Made by a program: the position numbers and the translations under genes. Below are positions 7,610-13,950 of a DNA stretch of 20,702 nt, in pieces. Under the pieces are notes generated by a model. The model saw only the letters and a program-made list of their open reading frames with translations, was not told where the DNA came from and ran no database searches. Every line of letters begins with the position of its first letter. Position 1 is the stretch's first letter. Origin of the DNA: DATKGW01 sp035510605 (lineage in GTDB: Bacteria > Patescibacteriota > Saccharimonadia > Saccharimonadales > CAIOMD01); assembly GCA_035510605.1 (NCBI GenBank), contig DATKGW010000014.1, positions 1 to 20,702 of the forward strand. Direction: 5' to 3'.

Positions 7610-7771
7610 ATGGATCAAGAACAAAAAACAACAAATTGCCAAGAAAAATTGGCATTTGATACTAAAAAACAAGCTGAGATGAGTGCCGTAGTTGCCGAAT
7701 ATCAACATGGCACCAAGTTAAAAGTATATAAGTGTAAAAACTGCGGTTTGTGGCATTTAGCCTCGAACTAA
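7610..7771 (+). CDS. 53-aa CxxC zinc-ribbon-like small protein
   Basis: A short gene directly after the stop of the 297-aa gene (TAG then ATG, no gap). The 53 codons end at TAA 7769-7771. The C-terminal half reads VYKCKNCGLWHLASN, with Cys42 and Cys45 followed by Trp-His. This matches small proteins in bacteria and phages that combine a Lys/Glu helix with a C-x-x-C-G-x-[WY]-H-[LI] knuckle; an additional Cys10 and His33 could complete a zinc site. Abutting its neighbour suggests translational coupling. Function is unknown, perhaps nucleic-acid or protein binding. Confidence 0.65.
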   Translation: MDQEQKTTNCQEKLAFDTKKQAEMSAVVAEYQHGTKLKVYKCKNCGLWHLASN

Positions 7772-7791
7772 GTTAATAAATAACAGATAAC

Positions 7792-7800
7792 TGTTACAAT
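7792..7800 (+). promoter_or_regulatory. Extended -10 element of metG, 8 nt from the start codon
   Basis: TGTTACAAT (7792-7800) is an extended -10 box. It ends 8 nt before the metG ATG, so the mRNA would begin almost at the start codon; no Shine-Dalgarno is visible. A weak -35 (TTAATA, 7773-7778) lies 16 nt upstream. Confidence 0.5.
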
Positions 7801-7808
7801 ATTAGGCG

Positions 7809-9254
7809 ATGAGTAAATTTTACGTTACAACCGCTATTCCTTATGTTAATGCCCCACCACATATTGGTAATGTGTTGGATTTTATTTATGCTGATGTTTT
7901 AGCGCGTTATTATCGTCAAGCCGGTTATAAAGATGTACTGTTTAGCACGGGTGTTGATGAACATGGCAGTAAAGTTGCTGAAAATGCCAAAGCGGCTGGT
8001 GTCACGCCAGAGAAATTTGCCGCAGAAAATACTAAAAAGTTCATTGAACTTTTAAAACTGCTAAACATCAGTAACGATCGATTTATTCGCACTACCGATA
8101 AAGCGCACGAACAAAGAGTTCAGATAATCTGGAAAAACCTATCCAAATACATTTACAAAGGTAAATATGTGGGCTTGTACTGTGTTGGTGACGAAGAATT
8201 TGTTACAGAAACAACCGCCAAAGCCAATAATATGATCTGCCCGATTCATAACCGTCCGTATGAAAAACTGGAAGAAGAAAACTATTTTTTTGCGCTGAGC
8301 AAATTTACAGATGCTATTAAAAAGGCCATTAATGACGGCGCATTTAACATCGTGCCGGAAACTCGCAAAAATGAGATCTTGAGTTTGCTGGATGGTGGTT
8401 TGGAGGATATCAGCATATCCAGGCCAGCCGAAAAGTTGGTCTGGGGCATTCCTGTTCCGGGAGATGCCAAACAAGTCATTTATGTCTGGTTTGATGCTCT
8501 GCTGAATTATATAACGGTTTTAGGTTATCCGGAACATAAAGATTTTGCCACTTATTGGCCGGCTGACGTACAGATAATCGGCAAGGATATAATCCGTTTT
8601 CATGCAGCCTTTTGGCCGGCAATTTTGATGGCTCTGGAGATTCCACTGCCCAAACTTTTATATGTTCATGGCCATATAAATTCTGCTGGCCAAAAAATGA
8701 GCAAGACTGTCGGTAATGTCGTGTCACCGACCGAAATCGTCGAAAAATATGGGGTGGATGCTTACCGTTATTACTTTACGAGGCATATCTCCAGTTATGA
8801 AGATGGTGATTTTACCTGGGAACTCATGGAAGCGGCTTATAATAATGAGCTGGCTAACGAGCTTGGTAATGCCGTGGGCCGGATAGCTGGCATGATCGGT
8901 CAATATCAAGATAATGTTACTGGAGAAATCCCGCCGGCCGAACATGATATCCATGAATTCCAGCAAGCTCTGGCTAATTGCCGATTCGATAAGGCCTTGG
9001 ATGAGATCTGGGAACAAGTCAGGGGTATAAACCAGTATATTGATACCGAAAAACCGTGGGAAATTAAAAAAACAGGTGATGACCTGCACCTACAAGAAGT
9101 TTTGGCTTATGCAGTTAGTTGTTTGCTGGAAATTGCCGCCCTGCTTAAATCCTTTATGCCCGATACTGCCCAAAAAATAGAATATATTTTTAAAGAAGGT
9201 GTGGTGCGCCCCTTGGGCACCCCGCTATTTCCTAAACAAGAACCTAAAGCCTAA
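7809..9254 (+). CDS. metG: Methionyl-tRNA synthetase (short, no C-terminal domain)
   Basis: This class I enzyme charges tRNA-Met with methionine in the cytosol. The HIGH-type signature is APPHIGN with His18-Gly20, and the KMSKS-type loop is KMSKT (296-300). The knuckle in the connective peptide has Cys125, Asp128, Cys144 and His147; three of the four usual zinc ligands of single-knuckle MetRS are kept and one Cys is replaced by Asp. The Rossmann core, stem-contact fold and anticodon-binding helical domain are all present. At 481 aa it ends after the anticodon domain and lacks the C-terminal beta-barrel dimerisation domain of longer forms. It heads a likely operon with tatD (12 nt gap). The leaderless start is inferred. 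Confidence 0.96.
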   Translation: MSKFYVTTAIPYVNAPPHIGNVLDFIYADVLARYYRQAGYKDVLFSTGVDEHGSKVAENAKAAGVTPEKFAAENTKKFIELLKLLNISNDRFIRTTDKAHEQRVQIIWKNLSKYIYKGKYVGLYCVGDEEFVTETTAKANNMICPIHNRPYEKLEEENYFFALSKFTDAIKKAINDGAFNIVPETRKNEILSLLDGGLEDISISRPAEKLVWGIPVPGDAKQVIYVWFDALLNYITVLGYPEHKDFATYWPADVQIIGKDIIRFHAAFWPAILMALEIPLPKLLYVHGHINSAGQKMSKTVGNVVSPTEIVEKYGVDAYRYYFTRHISSYEDGDFTWELMEAAYNNELANELGNAVGRIAGMIGQYQDNVTGEIPPAEHDIHEFQQALANCRFDKALDEIWEQVRGINQYIDTEKPWEIKKTGDDLHLQEVLAYAVSCLLEIAALLKSFMPDTAQKIEYIFKEGVVRPLGTPLFPKQEPKA

Positions 9255-9266
9255 AAGGTAAAAATC

Positions 9267-10028
9267 ATGCTGGAGTTTGTCGATACTCATTGCCATATTC
9301 ATTCGTTAGAATATTATGACAACCCCTTAAACGTGCTTAAAAATGCTCGCCAGGCGGGTGTCGGTAAATTAATCTGTATCGGTACGGACTACGAGGACAG
9401 TTTGCAAGCTGTAAAGTTTGCGCAAAACAACAAAGGGGTTTGGGCCAGTATCGGCCTAATCCCGCACGATGCCAAATTAGGCCAAAAGGCTTTAAATGAA
9501 CTTGAGCCACTCATAAAACAACCTAAAGTGGTGGCAATTGGCGAATGCGGTCTCGATTTTTACTATACTCATTCACCTAAACAAGATCAGGTTAAGGCTC
9601 TACATTTTCAGGTAGAACTGGCCCTAAGATATGGGCTACCGCTAATTTTTCATGTCCGTGATGCCTACGAAGAATTTTGGCCGATTTTTGATAAATACAA
9701 GAGCATAAAAGGAGTTTTACATAGCTTTTCGGCTGGCAGAAATGTGCTTGACCAGGCTTTAGAACGAGGGTTATTTATAGGCTTAAATGGTATTGTGACT
9801 TTTAGTAAAAATACCGAGCAACTGGCTGCTTTTAGGGCTATTCCACTGGACAAATTACTGCTTGAAACAGATGCGCCGTATTTGACTCCGGTGCCATTAC
9901 GTGGTAAAGTAAATGAATCAATGAATGTGGTGTTAATAGCCGACTTTTTGAGCAAATTAAGGGGTGAAACCCTGGATGTGCTTTCAAAAGCCAGCACTGC
10001 TAATGCCATAAAATTATTTGGAATATAA
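9267..10028 (+). CDS. tatD: TatD-family metal-dependent hydrolase (DNase)
   Basis: A 253-aa TIM-barrel hydrolase. All expected metal ligands are visible: His8 and His10 (DTHCHIH motif), Glu93 (GECGLDFYY), His129 (HVRD), His152 (HSFS) and Asp202 (ETDAPY). TatD enzymes act on DNA ends, 3'-5' exonuclease activity being reported for E. coli TatD, and metG-tatD adjacency is widespread in bacteria. The start is 12 nt after metG with AAAAGGT before it. The length is normal for the family (about 255-265 aa). Confidence 0.95.
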   Translation: MLEFVDTHCHIHSLEYYDNPLNVLKNARQAGVGKLICIGTDYEDSLQAVKFAQNNKGVWASIGLIPHDAKLGQKALNELEPLIKQPKVVAIGECGLDFYYTHSPKQDQVKALHFQVELALRYGLPLIFHVRDAYEEFWPIFDKYKSIKGVLHSFSAGRNVLDQALERGLFIGLNGIVTFSKNTEQLAAFRAIPLDKLLLETDAPYLTPVPLRGKVNESMNVVLIADFLSKLRGETLDVLSKASTANAIKLFGI

Positions 10029-10034
10029 AACTTT

Positions 10035-10427
10035 ATGGAACCACGCAATTACGAATCTTCGACCCAACCGGAAAGCTTTGTCGGTCAAAGAATGTTTATT
10101 CTCGGCCAAGCCTGTCCTTGGGCTATTGCAGTTTTAGATGCCGCAATTAGAAATAGCGAGTTTATTACATCCGCCAAAGTTGTTTTAGGTAGCGTATCAG
10201 ATATAAGTGCATCGCCTGAGCAGATAAATAAATCAGTAAATAATTTTGCAGGCTATAACAAAAACACCTATCCTGTTAATTCAACGGCCGAAGTGATTAA
10301 TATTACGAGCAACGACATGACCGGAATGGCCGAAGAAGCTAGAGCTGATTTGAGATTAATCTTTGGGTTACAACAATCACAAAAATCTCAGACCGAAGAA
10401 CAGGGAGAGTCAAATTATGTTGCGTAA
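10035..10427 (+). CDS. Unrecognised 130-aa protein in the metG-tatD operon
   Basis: The ATG follows the tatD stop by 6 nt, so it is probably translated from the same mRNA. The protein is soluble and small. A helical stretch (about 14-55, with GQACPWAIAVLDAAIRN) is followed by polar Asn/Ser-rich segments and a Gln/Glu-rich C-terminal tail that looks disordered. I recognise no domain. Its last codons overlap the start of the next gene by 11 nt, a sign of translational coupling. Confidence 0.65.
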   Translation: MEPRNYESSTQPESFVGQRMFILGQACPWAIAVLDAAIRNSEFITSAKVVLGSVSDISASPEQINKSVNNFAGYNKNTYPVNSTAEVINITSNDMTGMAEEARADLRLIFGLQQSQKSQTEEQGESNYVA

Positions 10428-10788
10428 GCTGAAGAATCAAATAATTGCCCAAAACAAAGCCCTAAAAAGCGCTAATGCTTACCGTGAGCTTATTCGTCAG
10501 GAAGCCATAATTGGCGGCACATTATTTGGTGCCTTGCCAAAAGGCCATCGCCGGGATTTTTTCTGTCTGGATGAGCATACTTGGATCTGGCACGAAGAGT
10601 GGCTTGATCATTCAGGTGAACGTCAAATCCGCACGACCCGTTATGATGTCAGGCCAAGTGGTGTTGTTAAGATTCAAGATGGTAATACCTATAGGGCTAT
10701 TAACCCGGCCGAAGCCCGTAATTTACGCGAAGCTATCGGATTGTATTATAAACGGGTAATGAGTGAGCTCTACTGCCAACCTAATTAA
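10417..10788 (+). CDS. Unrecognised 123-aa protein, last gene of the metG operon
   Basis: The start at 10417 is chosen over the open-frame ATG at 10363, because GGGAGAG (10403-10409) lies 7 nt before it and the earlier codons overlap the preceding gene in a second frame. Residues 1-35 are a basic helix (MLRKLKNQIIAQNKALK). The core has FFCLDEHTWIWHEEW (about 47-61), then TTRYDVRPSGVVK and a C-terminal helix (about 96-118). The dense aromatic and charged core suggests a compact conserved domain. I have no family name and propose no function. It is cytosolic, with no signal peptide. Confidence 0.7.
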   Translation: MLRKLKNQIIAQNKALKSANAYRELIRQEAIIGGTLFGALPKGHRRDFFCLDEHTWIWHEEWLDHSGERQIRTTRYDVRPSGVVKIQDGNTYRAINPAEARNLREAIGLYYKRVMSELYCQPN

Positions 10789-10798
10789 ATAGATAAGC

Positions 10799-10808
10799 AT
10801 GCTAGCAT
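10799..10808. repeat. Perfect 10-nt palindrome before the cysteine desulfurase gene
   Basis: ATGCTAGCAT is self-complementary and ends 6 nt before the ATG at 10815. Read on the plus strand it also contains TGCTAGCAT, a poor extended -10. It could be an operator or chance. Confidence 0.3.
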
Positions 10809-10814
10809 AAAAAG

Positions 10815-11969
10815 ATGACCAACTACGAATATTATTTTGATTATGCTGCTGCCACTCCACTTTTACCGGAAGCTCAAAAGGCCATGCAACCTTTTTGGCA
10901 ACAGCGTTTTTACAATCCGTCGGCGCTATATCTGGGAGCCAGAGAAAATCACCAAACGCTAGAAACCGCCCGGCACACCATTGCCGAGGGCCTTGGTGCC
11001 CGGCCAACTGAAATCATATTTACAGCTGGTGGTACGGAGGCCAATAATTTAGCAATCAGAGGCGTCTTAGAGGAATTCAAAAACAGTAGCGTCATTACTT
11101 GTGCCATTGAGCATGATTCGGTGCTGCAGCCGGCCAAACTCTACAATCACAATATTTTAGGTGTAGATAATAAGGGTTTTGTGCAGTTGAATAGTCTTAA
11201 AAAAGCCATTTCTGATGAGACAGTTTTAGTGAGTATTATGTACGCCAACAACGAGATTGGTACCATTGAGCCCATAAAAGAAATTAGCCGGATAATAGGG
11301 GAAATTAACACAGATCGCCAAAAACGTCATGTAAACCAGCCGCTTTATCTTCACAGCGATGCCTGCCAAGCCGCCAATTATCTGGATATGCAGGTATCGC
11401 GCCTGGGTGTGGATTTAATGACTATTAATGCCGGTAAGATATACGGCCCGAAGCAGTGCGGAACGTTGTATGTGCGCAGCGGAGTTAAATTGAAGCCACT
11501 TATTTTAGGCGGCGGCCAGGAGTGGAATAAGCGTAGTGGCACCGAAAATCTGGCTAATATTGTCGGCTTTGCCAAAACCCTTAGTCAAGTTCGAAAGGAT
11601 TATAAAACCGAGACCATAAGACTGGCTAATTTAAGAGATGGATTCTTAAGAGAAATTGCTCAAAAATTACCAAGTGTAGTAATCAACGGGCCGGCAGACT
11701 CAAAACGGCTGGCAAATAACATTCACATCACGATTCCAAACCAGGATAACGAGCGATTAACAATGTTATTGGACGAAATCGGCATTCAGGTTGCCAACGG
11801 CTCGGCTTGCAGCGCTAGCAGCGATGAACCCTCGCACGTTTTGAAAGCCATCGGTTTGACGGATAAGGCAGCCCAGAGCAGTTTGCGGATTACGCTCGGG
11901 CGTTATACAACGAAAAAATCCTTAAAAGATTTATCTTTAGAACTTGCTGAACTAGTAGCATTAAATTAA
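10815..11969 (+). CDS. Cysteine desulfurase (NifS/IscS family)
   Basis: A 384-aa PLP enzyme that takes sulfur from cysteine for Fe-S clusters or tRNA thiolation. It has a GGTEANNLAIRG segment (PLP phosphate contact), a SDACQAAN motif, the Schiff-base Lys208 in NAGKIYGPKQCG and the catalytic Cys332 in NGSACSASSDEPSH. The usual His before the lysine (SxHK) is replaced by Gly. The short active-site loop and the GSACS pattern fit group I (IscS/NifS) enzymes. No iscU, sufU or mnmA lies in the window, so its acceptor cannot be named; in reduced genomes tRNA 2-thiolation is a likely role. Confidence 0.93.
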   Translation: MTNYEYYFDYAAATPLLPEAQKAMQPFWQQRFYNPSALYLGARENHQTLETARHTIAEGLGARPTEIIFTAGGTEANNLAIRGVLEEFKNSSVITCAIEHDSVLQPAKLYNHNILGVDNKGFVQLNSLKKAISDETVLVSIMYANNEIGTIEPIKEISRIIGEINTDRQKRHVNQPLYLHSDACQAANYLDMQVSRLGVDLMTINAGKIYGPKQCGTLYVRSGVKLKPLILGGGQEWNKRSGTENLANIVGFAKTLSQVRKDYKTETIRLANLRDGFLREIAQKLPSVVINGPADSKRLANNIHITIPNQDNERLTMLLDEIGIQVANGSACSASSDEPSHVLKAIGLTDKAAQSSLRITLGRYTTKKSLKDLSLELAELVALN

Positions 11970-11985
11970 GCAAAAGCGGTATACT
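11956..11985 (+). promoter_or_regulatory. Candidate promoter of the F1-like motor operon
   Basis: TATACT (11980-11985) is a good -10 box, 23 nt before the ATG at 12009. The -35 (TAGCAT, 11956-11961, 18-nt spacer) is weak and overlaps the end of the preceding gene. No terminator separates the two genes, so readthrough is possible. Confidence 0.4.
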
Positions 11986-12008
11986 AGGCGTAAAGGGTAA
12001 GACCCCTT

Positions 12009-12854
12009 ATGAAACATACCCAAAAATTAAAAAATATTATCGTTTTTATAGGTGTCGCAGCGGCCGCTTTAGCGGCAATATTGTTATTGGCAGTTCCGTC
12101 TTCCGCTCAAACAGTTACTCAGGGTTATGGTTCTGATGTTGCCTTGCAACAAGGCATGATAGTCGGGCTTAAAAAGGATGATTTACGTAAAGTTGAACCG
12201 ATTAACTCTAGCCAAGCCGATCAGGTACATGGCGTTGTGGTATCGGCTAATGAATCAGCGGTATTGCTGGGTAATGACAATGAAAAAGTATACGTAGCCA
12301 CTGGCGGGCGTTTTTCGGTTTTGGTCAGTGATCAAAATGGCAACATCAATTTGGGTGATTACGTTACGGTTTCATCTGTAAGTGGTATCGGTATGAAAGC
12401 TTCCAATACCGATCCGATTGTAATTGGCAAAGCTCTGAATTATTTTGACAGTGGCAATACCGCTCAAGTTGTCGGCACGGCCAATATTAAAGATTCCAGC
12501 AATAGACAAAAACAGATTCATTTGGGACAGGTGTTGGTTGATATTAGCATTGGCAAAAACCCGATGCTTAAAAACGATGATAATTTGCCGGGCTTTTTAC
12601 AACATGCCAGTTCATTGATGGTCGGCAAACCGGTTTCGCCGGCCAGAGTATATATCAGTTTGTTGCTTTTGGCTGTCACTACATCAATATCCGGCAGCCT
12701 TATTTATAGTGCTGTGCGCAGCAGCTTGATTGCTATTGGCCGCAATCCTTTAAGCAAAAAGTCAATTACCAGGGGGCTTTTTCAGGTGGTTATGATAAGC
12801 TTAATGGTTTTCTTCGGTGGTATCTTTGGCGTATACTTATTGCTAAAGCTTTAA
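12009..12854 (+). CDS. Exported beta-domain protein with C-terminal F-ATPase subunit c-like hairpin
   Basis: A 281-aa chimera heading the motor operon. Residues 1-34 form a signal peptide ending PSSAQ-T. Residues about 40-185 are a beta-rich outer domain with GGRFSVLVSDQNGNINLGDYV and MKASNTDPIVIGKALNYF, resembling the beta domain common in phage tail and adhesin proteins (peptidase-G2-like). The C-terminal hairpin (TM1 about 214-242, TM2 about 257-279) copies subunit c: small-residue-rich TM1, polar loop AIGRNP (RNP 245-247), and Arg255 at the place of the loop-proximal Arg of E. coli c. The predicted topology is that of subunit c, with the loop in the cytosol. The ion-binding carboxylate is absent: 18 residues after the loop Pro stands Leu265, and neither helix has any Asp or Glu. 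It could form a ring contacting gamma/epsilon without moving ions. The c relation is my inference from pattern. Confidence 0.7.
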   Translation: MKHTQKLKNIIVFIGVAAAALAAILLLAVPSSAQTVTQGYGSDVALQQGMIVGLKKDDLRKVEPINSSQADQVHGVVVSANESAVLLGNDNEKVYVATGGRFSVLVSDQNGNINLGDYVTVSSVSGIGMKASNTDPIVIGKALNYFDSGNTAQVVGTANIKDSSNRQKQIHLGQVLVDISIGKNPMLKNDDNLPGFLQHASSLMVGKPVSPARVYISLLLLAVTTSISGSLIYSAVRSSLIAIGRNPLSKKSITRGLFQVVMISLMVFFGGIFGVYLLLKL

Positions 12855-12875
12855 AGAGAAAAAGGGGGCGGGAAT

Positions 12876-13481
12876 ATGGTAATTTGGCTGGCAGTAATAA
12901 TCGGGATACTGCTGGTTATAGTTGCCGGAGCCTGGTTTATTTTTCGCCCAAAAAAGAAGGCTACAATTACCGATAAATTATTATCTAACGTTGCCGAACA
13001 TGATGTAGAACATATATTCGACGATGAATTTCGCGAAGAGCTTCGCAACCGTGGCCGCCTGCACTTTGAAAAAATTATTGGTGAAAATGCCATGTTCTTG
13101 CAACAGGACTTACGGCTGACTACCAGTCAGCTTAACGATTACATGAAGGATGAGATTAAAAAAGTCTTGCAAGAAGAATTCGCCAAATATGAAGAGTCGA
13201 TTTCTACCGCCAAGGATTTAGCGATGGATACCATTCAAAAAACCCAAGATGTGATTGAACAGCAGAGGCTAGTCTTAGAAAAACAGATGACAGATGAAGT
13301 ATCAGTTGAAAAAACCAGAGTAATAGAACATTTTGAAAAAAATATGGCCGATATAGTTAACCATTATATTTTGGCAGCTATAGGCAACGAAATTGATTTG
13401 ACAGATCAACTGGACTATATATTTCAGTACTTAGAAGAAAATAAAGCAGCCATAATCGAGGATATCCGGAGTGGAACGTAA
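12876..13481 (+). CDS. Subunit b-like peripheral stalk protein of the F1-like motor
   Basis: 201 aa with the architecture of F-ATPase subunit b. One N-terminal membrane helix (about 3-23) is followed by a basic stop-transfer (RPKKK) and a long, charged, helical cytoplasmic part (about 60-195) with heptad-like segments (for example KDEIKKVLQEEFAKYEESIS and VIEQQRLVLEKQMTDEV). Primary sequence identity to b is not visible, which is normal for b; the call rests on architecture and on position just before delta and alpha. The start has AGGGGG about 8 nt upstream. It overlaps the next gene by 11 nt. Its expected job is to hold the F1 head to the membrane. Confidence 0.72.
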   Translation: MVIWLAVIIGILLVIVAGAWFIFRPKKKATITDKLLSNVAEHDVEHIFDDEFREELRNRGRLHFEKIIGENAMFLQQDLRLTTSQLNDYMKDEIKKVLQEEFAKYEESISTAKDLAMDTIQKTQDVIEQQRLVLEKQMTDEVSVEKTRVIEHFEKNMADIVNHYILAAIGNEIDLTDQLDYIFQYLEENKAAIIEDIRSGT

Positions 13482-13950
13482 AGCCCTACTAAAATTGCCG
13501 GTGATTTTAACAACCAAACAAGATGTTACTCATGTCCACCGGGAGTTACAGAATTTTTGTGATCTGGTAGTCCAAAGTTTTGCCCGTCACGAAAAACCGA
13601 TTAAGTATCCGCCGATTTCGGATAGCCTACGGGCTTTAGCCGTTGATAATCAGATTAATCTGCACGAAGAAAAAGCCTGCAAAACCCTGCTTGGTGATAT
13701 TGAGGAGTTAAAGAACAGTTTAATAATCATGCACATCAGTTTTCCAAACGATCCCCCGCCGGATATTCTCCAAAAAATAGTTACTTGGCTCAGAAAAGAA
13801 ATTAGCCCGAATATAGTTATTCAGGTTGGGCTGCAGCCATCAATAGCCGCCGGCATAATTCTTAGGACACCTAACCGCCAATATGATTTCAGCTTGCGCC
13901 AGCATTTATACAAAAACCGGGATAAGCTTATCGGGGTATTCGGCACATGA
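13471..13950 (+). CDS. atpH: Delta-like (OSCP-like) subunit of the F1-like motor, shortened N-domain
   Basis: 159 aa, GTG start with GAGG (13458-13461) 9 nt upstream. The C-terminal half matches the delta C-terminal domain: a MHISFPNDPPPDILQKIV segment (like the TSA-x-PL-x-x-x-Q stretch), a VIQVGLQPSIAAGIILR motif (like the VDPSLIGG-x-[VI]-[IV]R core) and a final DFSLRQHLYKNRDKL (like DGS-x-x-x-x-L-x-x-L). The N-terminal about 85 residues are shorter and diverged from the six-helix bundle that in normal enzymes grips the alpha N-termini. That matches the shortened alpha downstream. It overlaps alpha by 4 nt (ATGA). The delta assignment is moderately firm. Confidence 0.7.
   Translation: MERKALLKLPVILTTKQDVTHVHRELQNFCDLVVQSFARHEKPIKYPPISDSLRALAVDNQINLHEEKACKTLLGDIEELKNSLIIMHISFPNDPPPDILQKIVTWLRKEISPNIVIQVGLQPSIAAGIILRTPNRQYDFSLRQHLYKNRDKLIGVFGT

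Noticed and set aside
10363..10416. Upstream ATG for the 123-aa protein
   Set aside because: It lies deep in the preceding gene with no ribosome binding site; GGGAGAG precedes the internal ATG at 10417.
12009..12854. Calling the first motor gene a plain ATP synthase subunit c
   Set aside because: Only the last about 70 residues resemble c; the essential carboxylate is missing and most of the protein is an exported domain.
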